This document shows positions 1-8,028 of a stretch of 19,587 nt of DNA, piece after piece. Under the pieces are notes generated by a model. That model was not told the DNA's origin. It saw nothing but the letters and a program-made list of their open reading frames with translations, and did no database searches. Each line of letters opens with the position of its first letter. Position 1 is the first letter of the stretch. Source of the stretch: an uncultured Clostridia bacterium (GTDB taxonomy: Bacteria > Bacillota > Clostridia > Christensenellales > Aristaeellaceae); the NCBI GenBank assembly GCA_937874275.1, contig CALNAU010000137.1, positions 1-19,587 on the forward strand. The letters run 5' to 3'. The position numbers were made by a program, and so were the translations under genes.

Positions 1-28
1 CAATTGTTACCTTTCCTTTACGGAAAGA

Positions 29-57
29 TTGCAAAAGAAGGCTTGGCGGTCTATAAT
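29..57 (+). promoter_or_regulatory. Sigma-A promoter of the moxR-DUF58-transglutaminase operon
   Basis: The -35 box TTGCAA (29-34) and a perfect -10 box TATAAT (52-57) are separated by 17 nt. The start codon of the first gene follows about 40 nt downstream. A small dyad CTTTCC/GGAAAG (11-16 and 22-27) lies just upstream; it could be an operator or the remnant of an upstream terminator, but it has no T-run. Confidence 0.75.
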
Positions 58-99
58 GGCAGGGTGCCGCCAACTGCGCGGCCTGGAGGGAAAACCGGC

Positions 100-1050
100 A
101 TGAGCATTGATCCACGCAACCTGGTATACGCCCTGCGCCAGAACATCCGGCTGGTCATTGTCGGCAAGGACGAGGCCATTGAGCAGGCGCTCATCGCCAT
201 GCTGTGCAAGGGGCATGTGCTCATTGAGGATGTGCCGGGCGTGGGCAAGACCACGCTGGCGGGCGCGCTGGCCAAGTCGCTCAACTGTTCATTTAAGCGC
301 ATTCAGTTTACGCCCGATGTGATGCCAAGCGACATCACGGGCTTTACCATGGTCAACATCAACACCGGCGAAATGGAATACAAGCCCGGCGCCGTCAACG
401 CCCAGATTTTACTGGCCGATGAGATCAACCGCACCTCGCCCAAGACGCAGTCCAGCCTGCTGGAAGTGATGGAAGAGGGCCAGGTGACGGTGGACGGCGT
501 CACGCGGGAGTTGCCGCGCCCCTTCATGGTGCTGGCCACGCAAAACCCCATCGACTTCGTGGGCACCTATCCCCTGCCCGAGGCGCAGATGGACCGCTTT
601 TTCCTGCGCATCTCCATCGGCTACCCCTCCATTGAGGAGGAGATGGACGTGCTGGACCGCTATTCCGGCCAGGAATCCCCGCTGAAAACGCTGTCGCCCG
701 TCTGCGGCGCGCGCGAGGTCATCGCCATGCAGGAGATGGTGGGCACCGTGTATTGCAGCCGCGAGGTGCGCAGCTATGTGGCCACCATCGCCGCACACAC
801 GCGGCAAAACCCGGCCCTGCAGCTGGGCGTATCCCCCCGCGGGGCCATTGCCCTGGTGCGCGCGGCGCAGGCCTGCGCGGTGCTGGCGGGGCGGGATTAT
901 ATATTGCCCGATGACGTGCGCCGCATGGCGCTGCCGGTGCTCAGCCACCGCCTGGTGCTCACCCCCGAGGCCCGCATGAAGGGCTACTCGGCGGAAACGC
1001 TTTTACAACAATTGCTCGATACCCTGCCGGTGCCTGGCAAGCTGACATGA
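100..1050 (+). CDS. MoxR-family AAA+ ATPase
   Basis: This 316-residue protein is a MoxR-type AAA+ ATPase, a chaperone-like cytoplasmic ATPase thought to help assemble or activate vWA-domain and metal-dependent partners. Visible motifs are the P-loop PGVGKTT (about 46-52), the Walker B strand ILLADE (103-108) followed by INRTSPKTQ, and the sensor-1 segment LATQNP (145-150) with EAQMDRF (161-167); all are hallmarks of the family. The ATG at 100 is chosen because GGAGGG sits 9 nt upstream (85-90) and the protein then begins at the usual distance from the P-loop. The same frame is open back to a TTG at position 4, but that extension would run through the promoter. The gene overlaps the next by the ATGA tetranucleotide. 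MoxR, DUF58 and transglutaminase-like genes commonly occur together, which supports the call; the client process is not known. Confidence 0.93.
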   Translation: MSIDPRNLVYALRQNIRLVIVGKDEAIEQALIAMLCKGHVLIEDVPGVGKTTLAGALAKSLNCSFKRIQFTPDVMPSDITGFTMVNINTGEMEYKPGAVNAQILLADEINRTSPKTQSSLLEVMEEGQVTVDGVTRELPRPFMVLATQNPIDFVGTYPLPEAQMDRFFLRISIGYPSIEEEMDVLDRYSGQESPLKTLSPVCGAREVIAMQEMVGTVYCSREVRSYVATIAAHTRQNPALQLGVSPRGAIALVRAAQACAVLAGRDYILPDDVRRMALPVLSHRLVLTPEARMKGYSAETLLQQLLDTLPVPGKLT

Positions 1051-2198
1051 CCGTCCGCTTCTTCATCTCGATCTGCACGCTGCTGGTCACCGGGCTTTGC
1101 GCGCTGTCCCTTGGGGGGCGCGTTTTTTACCTGGCCAGCTGGGCGTTGATCCTGATGATGGCCTACAGCCTGATTAGCCTGGTGCTGGCCAGGCGTCTGC
1201 TGGAATTGCGCCAGCAGGCGGATGACATGAAGGTGGAACGGGGCGCCAGCTCCAACCTGCTGATATCGGTGCGCATGCGCAGCCTGCTGCCCATCGCGCC
1301 TTTGGAACTGCATATGGACCTGCCCGACGGCCGCACCACCATGCTGCTGGACGCCGGCATGCTGCGCCAGCGCACGGCCAGCTTCCCCTTCTTTTTGCCG
1401 CATGTGGGCGTGGTGCCGGTCGGCGCGCGCGCCGTATATTTGTCGGACATCTTCCGCCTGTTTCGCTGGCGCAAAAAGCAAATCCAGCAGCCGGCAGAAA
1501 TCGCCGTGCTGCCCCGCCCCTTTGACGTGGAAAAATTGCAATTTCTGGAGCGGGATGATGGTCGCGCGCTGCCCAACCGCTCCACAGAGGACATCACCTC
1601 CCCCGATGACACCCGCAAATACCGCGACGGCGACCCCATGAAGCGCATCCACTGGAAGCTGAGCAGCCGCAAGCGCGAGCTGGTGGTGCGCCGGTTTGAG
1701 CTGCCAGCACCGCCCGATACGCTGGTGCTGATGGACTGTGCCGACCCCGAGGGCTATGACAACGTGCCCGACGGCCTCAGCCGCCTGAAGGATACGTTAT
1801 GCGAGACGGCGCTGTCCGCCGCCAAGATGCAGATGGACGGCAGCCAGCCGGTGCGCGTGCCGCTGTACGGCGCGCGGACGGGCGAGTTCAAGGCCGACCG
1901 CACGGGCACGCTCTCCCTCCTGCAGGAGGAGCTGGCATACCAGATTTTTCGCGGCGGTGAACCCTTTCCCAAGGTGCTCAATGTGGAGCTGCGCCGCATG
2001 CGCCGCACGGGGGCTACCATCGTGGTCACCACAAGGCTTGATTCAGACGTGGTGGAGGGGGTCAAGCACATCCGCCGCTCCGGCCCCAGTGTGCGATTTT
2101 ACCTGGTGACCTTCCGCCCGGACGACCCGGCCTACGAGCCCTTGGTAGCGCAGTTGCAGCGCCACCTGGTGGAGGTGTGCTATGTTACGCCTGCCTGA
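1047..2198 (+). CDS. DUF58 domain protein (vWA-like, membrane-anchored)
   Basis: The 383-residue product has two hydrophobic segments near the N-terminus (roughly 4-20 and 25-46), then a soluble region. The segment around 188-204, reading DTRKYRDGDPMKRIHWK, is the signature of DUF58 proteins, and the following DTLVLMDC strand (about 222-230) looks like the start of the vWA-like fold that follows it in this family. DUF58 proteins are the usual partners of MoxR ATPases. The start codon overlaps the moxR stop (ATGA at 1047-1050), so translation is probably coupled. The product is likely membrane-attached with its main domain in the cytoplasm. The biochemical function of the family is unsettled; a role in envelope protein assembly is inference from the neighbouring transglutaminase-like membrane protein. 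Confidence 0.9.
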   Translation: MTVRFFISICTLLVTGLCALSLGGRVFYLASWALILMMAYSLISLVLARRLLELRQQADDMKVERGASSNLLISVRMRSLLPIAPLELHMDLPDGRTTMLLDAGMLRQRTASFPFFLPHVGVVPVGARAVYLSDIFRLFRWRKKQIQQPAEIAVLPRPFDVEKLQFLERDDGRALPNRSTEDITSPDDTRKYRDGDPMKRIHWKLSSRKRELVVRRFELPAPPDTLVLMDCADPEGYDNVPDGLSRLKDTLCETALSAAKMQMDGSQPVRVPLYGARTGEFKADRTGTLSLLQEELAYQIFRGGEPFPKVLNVELRRMRRTGATIVVTTRLDSDVVEGVKHIRRSGPSVRFYLVTFRPDDPAYEPLVAQLQRHLVEVCYVTPA

Positions 2199-4539
2199 CC
2201 GGGTGCGCACCCTGTTGGTGGAGGCGATGATGCTGGCGCTCACCGCCTGGTCGCTGACCCGCCCGATGCTGCAGGTGTTGCTGTTGGGGCAGGAGCGGGG
2301 CTACGCCTTGGTGCTGCTGTGCCTGTTCGCGGTGGCGCTGTCCGCCATCCCGCTGCTGGGCAGGCGGCTGCGGGCGCTGGCCTGGATTGCGCTGCTGGCA
2401 GGCTTTGGCCTGTGGGCGATATCGGGCCCCTTGCCCGGTGCTTTGGCCGCGCTGCTGGATGGTGTGGTGCAGACGCGGGCCGTGCAGCAGGTAATTACCC
2501 TGTATGCCGATGTGCTGATGCCGCCTGCGCTGCTGTTGGTCGCGCTGTACGCGCGCCTGCTGATGCACGGCGAGCCCGGCTTTTCGGCCCCCCTGCTGCT
2601 GAGCAGCGTACTGATGATCTGGTTCTCCGGCGCGCGTCAGAGCGTGATGGATTTTGTGCCCGCAATGGTGGCCATGCCGCTGCTGTTTGTCTATGCCAGC
2701 CACACGGATGAGCCGCTGCGCCCGCGTGGTGAGGAGGGCAGACGAGGCCGCGGCTTTTTGCAGGCGGTGCCCATCGCGCTGGTGATTGCCCTGCTGGCCC
2801 TGGCGCTGACGCCGCCCTACCGCACCACCCACCCCGAGGCAGAGAAACAGGCCGACCGCCTGCGGCAATATATCAACGATTACTTCTTCTTCACCGATTC
2901 GCGGGAGAACTTTTCCCTGGCGTCGGCGGGCTACCAGCCCATGGGCGACCGCGGCCTGGGCGGCAAGCCGGAGATATCCAACAACCCCGTCATGGAGGTA
3001 CAGACCGACCGCAAGGTGTACCTGCGCGGCACCATCCTCAACCTGTACAACGGTCGCATGTGGTACGACACGGTATCCAACGAGCGCTATGGCTACGCCT
3101 CGCTGCGCTATGCCGCCCTGCGGGACACGCTGCTGGATGTGCGCCTGCCCGAGCCCGACCTGCGGGTGGACGCCCAGCCGCTTGAGGTGAGCATGCTGGG
3201 GCCCATGCCCTCCACCCTGTTCACGCCCCAGCGTGTGCGCAGCCTCAGCCTGGGCGACGGCATGGTGGCCTACCTTAACGCCTCCAGCGAAATGTTCATC
3301 ACCCGCAACCTGGCGCCGGAGGACAGCTATGAGCTGACCTACGAGCCCTACATCGCGGCCAGCCAGCAGACAGACGACCTGGCCCAGCGCCTGCGTGGGC
3401 AGGATGACCCGCGCACTGTGACGCTGGAAAATATTTACCGCCAGCTGCCCCAGCACCTGCAGCCCAATGGGCAAATCGCCGAGCTGGCCCGCCGCATCAC
3501 GGGCGAGGAGGCAGACCCCTACCGCAAGGCGCTGCTGATACGCAGCTATTTGAAGACCAACTACACCTACACGCTGGACGTGCCGCCCGCGCCCGAGGAT
3601 CTGGACTTCGCGGCCCACTTCCTGTTTGAGACCAAGAAGGGTTACTGCACCTACTTCGCCACCGCCATGACGGTGCTGGCCCGCTCCGCCGGGCTCAACA
3701 GCCGCTATGTGGAGGGCTTTGTCGCCCTGCCGCAGGAGGATGGCACCCCGGCCGTCATCACCGGCCAGCAGGCCCACGCCTGGACGGAGGTGTATATCCC
3801 CCAGCTGGGCTGGGTCACCTTTGACGCGACGGCCACCACCGGCGAGTTGCCCCCGCCCCCCGAGCAGGAGCCGCCGCCCGATGGTAGACCGGAGCCCACC
3901 CAGTCCCCCGAGCCGGACCAGCCGCCCCCCGAGGGCGAGCCCACGCCCTCCCCCTCGCCCGAGCCGCAGGAGGAAGAACCCGAGGAGCAGCCGCCCGAGG
4001 CCACCCCCACCCCGCCCCCGGGCGAGGAGGACCTGCCGGAGCCGGAGCCCGATGCCGGGCCCGACCAGCCCCCCTCCCGCTGGTGGCTGTGGCTGCTGTT
4101 GGTGCTGGCGCTGATTTCACTGGCCGTCTGGCGGGTGCGCGCCACCGAGCCTAACCGCAAGGCCGCCCGCACGCGCGAAAACAGCGACCGGGTGCTGATC
4201 TACTGGCGGGGCCTGGTGCAGGCCATGACCGCCGCTGGTCACCCCATGCTGCCCAGCGAGACACTGCGGGGCTTCGCCCACCGTACCGCGCCCCAGGACA
4301 AGGGGCTGCTGTCCCTGGCCAGCACGGTATCCGCCATAGTGTATGGCAGGCACACCGCCGATGAGGCACAGGTGACCGCCGCCCGCCTGCATTATCAAAG
4401 CGCGTATAATGCCCTCCCCCCCTGGCGCCGGGCCCTCACGGTGCTGCGCCGGGTAACGGCGGATGCCAGGGAGCATCTCGTGCTATTTGTGAGCCAAGTA
4501 AAAACTTCCATTCGCAGCCTGATGCCGGGCAAGAAGTAG
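2182..4539 (+). CDS. TgpA-like transglutaminase-core membrane protein with DUF4129-type tail
   Basis: This 785-residue protein begins with about six or seven membrane spans (residues 10-215), followed by an extracytoplasmic region containing a transglutaminase-like core. The catalytic triad is visible: Cys489 in KKGYCTYFATA, His532 in QAHAWTEV and Asp548 in VTFDATA. Residues 553-632 form a Pro/Glu-rich low-complexity linker, followed by a further span at 634-653 (begins WWLWLLLVLA) and a cytoplasmic tail of the DUF4129 kind. This is the TgpA/DUF3488-transglutaminase-DUF4129 layout. The ATG at 2182 overlaps the previous gene by 17 nt, with GGAGG 6 nt upstream. Intact catalytic residues suggest an active acyl-transfer or protease-like enzyme acting outside the membrane; the substrate is unknown. 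A strong terminator follows, so this ends the operon. Confidence 0.92.
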   Translation: MLRLPDRVRTLLVEAMMLALTAWSLTRPMLQVLLLGQERGYALVLLCLFAVALSAIPLLGRRLRALAWIALLAGFGLWAISGPLPGALAALLDGVVQTRAVQQVITLYADVLMPPALLLVALYARLLMHGEPGFSAPLLLSSVLMIWFSGARQSVMDFVPAMVAMPLLFVYASHTDEPLRPRGEEGRRGRGFLQAVPIALVIALLALALTPPYRTTHPEAEKQADRLRQYINDYFFFTDSRENFSLASAGYQPMGDRGLGGKPEISNNPVMEVQTDRKVYLRGTILNLYNGRMWYDTVSNERYGYASLRYAALRDTLLDVRLPEPDLRVDAQPLEVSMLGPMPSTLFTPQRVRSLSLGDGMVAYLNASSEMFITRNLAPEDSYELTYEPYIAASQQTDDLAQRLRGQDDPRTVTLENIYRQLPQHLQPNGQIAELARRITGEEADPYRKALLIRSYLKTNYTYTLDVPPAPEDLDFAAHFLFETKKGYCTYFATAMTVLARSAGLNSRYVEGFVALPQEDGTPAVITGQQAHAWTEVYIPQLGWVTFDATATTGELPPPPEQEPPPDGRPEPTQSPEPDQPPPEGEPTPSPSPEPQEEEPEEQPPEATPTPPPGEEDLPEPEPDAGPDQPPSRWWLWLLLVLALISLAVWRVRATEPNRKAARTRENSDRVLIYWRGLVQAMTAAGHPMLPSETLRGFAHRTAPQDKGLLSLASTVSAIVYGRHTADEAQVTAARLHYQSAYNALPPWRRALTVLRRVTADAREHLVLFVSQVKTSIRSLMPGKK

Positions 4540-4555
4540 CCACATCAGCATCCCT

Positions 4556-4595
4556 AACCCCGGCGCGAAACACCTTTTTCGCGCCGGGGTTTCTT
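4556..4595 (+). terminator. Intrinsic terminator after the transglutaminase gene
   Basis: A perfect 15-bp inverted repeat AACCCCGGCGCGAAA (4556-4570) and its complement (4577-4591) are joined by a 6-nt loop and followed by TTCTT. It lies 17 nt after the stop codon. The A-rich flank on the other side is minimal, so it mainly acts on the plus strand. Confidence 0.9.
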
Positions 4596-4618
4596 ATATG
4601 CCTCATGCATGTTTATCT

Positions 4619-4647
4619 TTGTACAAGGCGGATGAGTATGGTACAAT
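4619..4647 (+). promoter_or_regulatory. Sigma-A promoter of the NuoE-like/hydrogenase operon
   Basis: TTGTAC (4619-4624) and TACAAT (4642-4647) are spaced by 17 nt, immediately after the terminator of the previous operon and 34 nt before the first start codon. Confidence 0.75.
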
Positions 4648-4681
4648 GCTGCCACAACAACAAAAGAACACGGAGGGCAGC

Positions 4682-4954
4682 ATGGGAATAATACATGTGG
4701 AGGTCTGCGCCGGCACCCATTGCACCATGATGGGGGCCATGAACATATTGGACGCCATCCACTCGCTGGAGGAATTGCAGCATCAGATGGAAAATCCCTG
4801 CGACATCCGGGTGGAGGCGGTGCCCTGCATGAACCTGTGCCGCGAGCAGGTGCACGGGCCCTTTGTGCGCGTGGAGGGCGAGCTGATATCCCACGCCGAG
4901 AGCGAATCCGTGATGGCCGCCATCATGGCCCGCTGCCAGTGCCGCAACGCATAA
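4682..4954 (+). CDS. NuoE-like thioredoxin-fold [2Fe-2S] ferredoxin
   Basis: The 90-residue protein has the cysteine pattern of the NuoE/HydC thioredoxin-like [2Fe-2S] fold: Cys9 and Cys14 (C-x4-C, in VCAGTHC) and Cys49 and Cys53 (C-x3-C, in PCMNLC). It is much shorter than full NuoE (about 160 residues) because it lacks the N-terminal helical domain. The ATG at 4682 has GGAGGG at 4672-4677; the frame extends upstream to 4598, but that would cross the promoter. It lies 19 nt before the hydrogenase gene and shares its promoter. The likely role is electron transfer to or from that hydrogenase, linking it to a flavin or nicotinamide partner encoded elsewhere; the partnership is inferred from gene order. 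Confidence 0.88.
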   Translation: MGIIHVEVCAGTHCTMMGAMNILDAIHSLEELQHQMENPCDIRVEAVPCMNLCREQVHGPFVRVEGELISHAESESVMAAIMARCQCRNA

Positions 4955-4973
4955 GATAAGGCAGGTACAACAA

Positions 4974-6482
4974 ATGAGAGGCCTGTTTACCCCCATCACC
5001 AAAATACGCCGCCAGGTGTTTACCGAGGTGGCCAAGTACGCCTTTGAACGTGACTTGGAAAACAGCGATTTCAACTATTTCTATGAAAGCTCCTACCGCA
5101 TCATCCCGGGCGAGGTAGCCACCTACCGCGACAGCGTGTTTAAGGAGCGGGCCATCATCCGCGAGCGTATCCGCCTGGCGCTGGGGCTGCCGCTGCGGAC
5201 GACCACCTCCCACCAGCCCTTCACCCAGGGCATGGACGAATGCGCCACCAGCGAGAAAAAGCTGGACATGCCGCTGGTCAACGTCATCCCCTTTGCGTGC
5301 GAGGCATGCCCCACCGACCGGGTGCAGGTGAGCGACAACTGCCGCAAGTGCCTGGCCCACCCCTGCACCACCGTGTGCCCGGTGAACGCCGTATCCATCG
5401 GCAAGCATGCCGCCATCATCGACCAGGACAAGTGCATCAAATGTGGCCGCTGCGTGGAAGCTTGCCCCTATCAGGCCATTCTGCGCTTTGGCCGCCCCTG
5501 CGCGCAGGCCTGCGGTGCCAAGGCCATCGATTCGGACGACCTGGGCCGCGCGAAAATCAATCAGGATAAGTGTGTCTCCTGCGGGCTGTGCATCGTGGCG
5601 TGCCCCTTTGCCGCCATTGCGGATAAGTCCGAAATCTTCCAACTCATCACCGCCATTCGAACCGGGCAGAAGGTGTTCGCCGCCATCGCCCCCTCCTTTG
5701 TGGGGCAGTTCGGCCCGCTGGCCACGCCCGGCAAAATCGTCAGCGGCATCAAGGCGCTGGGCATCACCCGCGTGATCGAGGTGGGCTGGGGCGCCGACGT
5801 GGGCAGTCTGCACGAGGCGGAGGAGTTTTTGCGCGACGTGCCGGATGCCAAGCCCTTCCTGGGCACCAGCTGCTGTACCTCCTGGGCGCTGTTTGCCCGG
5901 CAGACGCAGCCCGGCCTGTCCCACTGCATCGCCCAGACACACACGCCCATGGTGGCCTCCGCCCAGAAAATCAAGCAGGAGCATCCGGACGCCAAGGTGG
6001 TCTTCATCGGCCCATGTGTGGCCAAGAAGCTGGAGGCACTGGACGACGAGGTGCGCCCGTATGTGGACTATGTCATCACGTTTGAGGAATTGATGGGCCT
6101 GTTCAGCGCGCGGCAAATCGAGCTGAGCGACCTGCCCGAAACCGATTTGGAGACACAGGCCTCCCGCGACGGGCGCACCTACGCGGTGGCTGGCGGCGTA
6201 GCCCAGGCGGTGGTCAACGTCATCAAGGCGACCGACCCCGGGCGCGATGTGCCCGTCACCAAGGCGGATACATTGCACGAATGCCGCAAGATGCTGGCGC
6301 TGGCCAAGGCCGGCAAGCTCAACGGCCACCTGTTGGAGGGCATGGCTTGCCCCGGCGGCTGTGTGGGCGGCCCGGGCACCATGTCCCAGATTCCCCGCGC
6401 CTCGTCCGCAGTCAAGGCCTTCGCCCAGGCTTCGCCTTATCAGACAGCCGGCGATAACACGCTGGAGGCGCTGGCGCCCTGA
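4974..6482 (+). CDS. Monomeric [FeFe] hydrogenase, group B-like
   Basis: This 502-residue iron-sulfur protein combines several cysteine-rich ferredoxin motifs (about 108-215, including CRKCLAHPCTTVCP, CIKCGRCVEACP and CVSCGLCIVACP) with a C-terminal H-cluster domain. The three H-cluster loops are TSCCTSW (Cys300, Cys301), GPCVAKKLE (Cys348, Lys351, Glu354) and EGMACPGGCVGG (Met457, Cys459, Cys463). All cluster-ligand cysteines are present, so it should bind an H-cluster and interconvert protons and H2 or sense H2. The loops differ from the canonical group A forms (TSCCP, MPCxxK, GGGQP), and the N-terminal about 100 residues resemble the group B monomeric family. Start ATG 4974 follows a weak AAGGCAGG site. 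The maturases HydE, HydF and HydG are not in the window. Confidence 0.9.
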   Translation: MRGLFTPITKIRRQVFTEVAKYAFERDLENSDFNYFYESSYRIIPGEVATYRDSVFKERAIIRERIRLALGLPLRTTTSHQPFTQGMDECATSEKKLDMPLVNVIPFACEACPTDRVQVSDNCRKCLAHPCTTVCPVNAVSIGKHAAIIDQDKCIKCGRCVEACPYQAILRFGRPCAQACGAKAIDSDDLGRAKINQDKCVSCGLCIVACPFAAIADKSEIFQLITAIRTGQKVFAAIAPSFVGQFGPLATPGKIVSGIKALGITRVIEVGWGADVGSLHEAEEFLRDVPDAKPFLGTSCCTSWALFARQTQPGLSHCIAQTHTPMVASAQKIKQEHPDAKVVFIGPCVAKKLEALDDEVRPYVDYVITFEELMGLFSARQIELSDLPETDLETQASRDGRTYAVAGGVAQAVVNVIKATDPGRDVPVTKADTLHECRKMLALAKAGKLNGHLLEGMACPGGCVGGPGTMSQIPRASSAVKAFAQASPYQTAGDNTLEALAP

Positions 6483-6587
6483 CCCGGTTCTATCGCTAAC
6501 CAGTAAACCCTACCACTCCCGGCCATACCATGAGTTCTCAGCCAGTCCGCGATACCGAGCGCAGGTTTGCACCGCCCGTCTATCTGG

Positions 6588-6616
6588 TTGACGCCCGGCC
6601 CGAAAACACATATACT
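6588..6616 (+). promoter_or_regulatory. Sigma-A promoter of the ABC importer operon
   Basis: TTGACG (6588-6593) and TATACT (6611-6616) are 17 nt apart, 47 nt before the GTG start of the binding protein. The preceding stretch 6483-6587 shows no convincing terminator for the hydrogenase gene and no clear Fur- or DtxR-type operator that I can recognise by eye. Confidence 0.8.
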
Positions 6617-6663
6617 CTGCTTGGATATAAACCCCATTACATACATCGAAAGGAAGAAACAAC

Positions 6664-7746
6664 GTGAAGAAACTATTGGCATTTGTGCTGGCGCTGGCCC
6701 TGGGCATGACCGGGCTGTTTGCCGCCATGGCGGAGAGCGCCCCCAACCTGGATGAACTGGTCAAGGCCGCGCAGGCCGAGGGCGAGCTGGTGGTCTACGG
6801 CTCCAGCGAGGAGGCCCACATCGCCGGCGTGGTCAAGCGGTTTGAAGAGAAGTACGGCATCAAGACTTATTACACCCGCCTGTCCACCGGCGAGGTGCAG
6901 TCCAAAATCACCGAGGAAAAGGGCAACCCCTCTGCCGACGTGTGGTTTGGCGGCACCAACGACCCCTACAGCGAGCTGGCCACCACCGGCCTGCTGATGG
7001 CCTATGACGCCCAAAACAAGGGCAACCTGATTGACGACAGCTTCCGTGATCCGGAGGGCTATTGGTACGGCATCTACAAGGGCATCCTGGGCTTCATGGT
7101 CAACACCGAGGAGCTGCAGCGCCTGAACCTGGAGGCCCCCAAGGGCTGGGACGACCTGCTCAAGCCCGAGTACAAGGGCCTCATCTGGCTATCCAACCCC
7201 AACACCGCCGGCACCGCCAAGCTGGTCATCAACACCATGGTGCAGATGAAGGGCCATGACGAGGCCATGAAGTACTTTGTGGAACTGGATAAGAACATTG
7301 CCCAGTACACCAAGTCCGGCTCCGGCCCCTCCAAGAAGGTGGGCATTGGCGAGTGCGTCATCGCCATCGGCTTCCTGCATGACGGCATCAAGCAGATTCT
7401 GGATGGGTACGACAACATCGCGCTGGTCATCCCCGAGGAAGGCACCAGCTACGAAGTGGGCGCCACCGCCATCTTCACCGGGGCCAAGCACCCCAACGCG
7501 GCCAAGCTGTGGGTGGAATACTGCCTGACCACCGAGGCCGTCAACCGCTTCAAGGATGACGACTCCTTCCAGTTCCTGGTGCTCAAGGATGCCGAGCAGC
7601 CCGAGCAGGCACTGCAGTTCGGCCTGGATCCCGACAACGTCATCAAGTACGACTTTGCCGACGCCAAGCTCAACACCTCCAACTATGTTAAGGATTATTT
7701 CGAAGCGCTGGGCGCCGCGGCGGACGATCGCTTCAAGACCGAATAA
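6664..7746 (+). CDS. ABC transporter substrate-binding protein, Fbp/iron(III) type
   Basis: The 360-residue product has a Sec signal peptide (KK, a hydrophobic stretch 4-22, AMA|ES cleavage near residue 23) followed by a type II periplasmic-binding fold; the stretch GELVVYGSSEEAHIAGVVKR near the mature N-terminus and DVWFGGTNDPY are typical of the ferric-ion-binding group of solute-binding proteins. Translation starts at GTG 6664, with AAGGAAG 8 nt upstream. It is the first gene of an operon with a fused permease and an ATPase, and would capture ligand outside the membrane. Iron(III) is the usual annotation for this family, but relatives bind phosphonates, hexose phosphates or thiamine-like compounds, so the ligand is open. 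There is no lipobox cysteine, which is unusual for a Firmicutes binding protein. Confidence 0.85.
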   Translation: MKKLLAFVLALALGMTGLFAAMAESAPNLDELVKAAQAEGELVVYGSSEEAHIAGVVKRFEEKYGIKTYYTRLSTGEVQSKITEEKGNPSADVWFGGTNDPYSELATTGLLMAYDAQNKGNLIDDSFRDPEGYWYGIYKGILGFMVNTEELQRLNLEAPKGWDDLLKPEYKGLIWLSNPNTAGTAKLVINTMVQMKGHDEAMKYFVELDKNIAQYTKSGSGPSKKVGIGECVIAIGFLHDGIKQILDGYDNIALVIPEEGTSYEVGATAIFTGAKHPNAAKLWVEYCLTTEAVNRFKDDDSFQFLVLKDAEQPEQALQFGLDPDNVIKYDFADAKLNTSNYVKDYFEALGAAADDRFKTE

Positions 7747-7759
7747 TGTAAACCCACAT

Positions 7760-7788
7760 AGGGGGACGGGGCCACGCCCTGTCCCCCT
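7760..7788 (+). promoter_or_regulatory. GC-rich intercistronic hairpin after the binding-protein gene
   Basis: A 12-bp stem (7760-7771 with 7777-7788, one G-T wobble) closes a 5-nt CCACG loop 13 nt after the stop codon. No T-run follows, so it is not a canonical terminator. In importer operons such hairpins commonly protect the upstream message and keep binding protein in excess over permease; that role here is inference. Confidence 0.6.
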
Positions 7789-7892
7789 CGCCATACCCTC
7801 AGGATTTCTATTCCACAAAAAGCCGCATCATCGGAACAATAAGGATTGACTCTATCCTGAACAAAGGAGAAAACGCACGGATGAGCGCAGGA

Positions 7893-7973
7893 TTTTTCCG
7901 TTTCCGCCAAGTCGAAAGAAGGAAGCGTAGCAGCGCTACGCTGACTGAGAGAGACAACGTGGAAACGGAAAAA
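7893..7973. repeat. 81-bp rod-like inverted-repeat element between binding protein and permease genes
   Basis: A perfect 13-bp inverted repeat, TTTTTCCGTTTCC (7893-7905) with its complement (7961-7973), encloses a second perfect 8-bp hairpin AGCGTAGC-AGC-GCTACGCT (7924-7942). Further pairing joins 7906-7907 to 7959-7960, and GTC (7911-7913) to GAC (7953-7955) across a 3 x 3 internal loop, so the whole segment folds into one long rod. It lies 55 nt before the permease start codon. It may be a miniature repeat inserted in the operon or a structured leader regulating the permease. The frame 7881-8063 that reads through it is not convincing as a gene. Confidence 0.65.
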
Positions 7974-8028
7974 GACAAGTTCATCAAAGCGTTTTCGAAA
8001 GCGTTCAGGATGCTGCAAGGAGGCTGCC

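Noticed and set aside
6530..6667. A 45-codon frame beginning ATGAGTTCTCAG between the hydrogenase and binding-protein genes
   Set aside because: It has no ribosome binding site and runs through the importer promoter and ribosome binding site, ending in the start codon of the next gene.
7846..7875. TTGACT as a -35 box for a separate permease promoter
   Set aside because: No TATAAT-like sequence lies 16-18 nt downstream; that position is the purine-rich AAAGGAGAAAA stretch.
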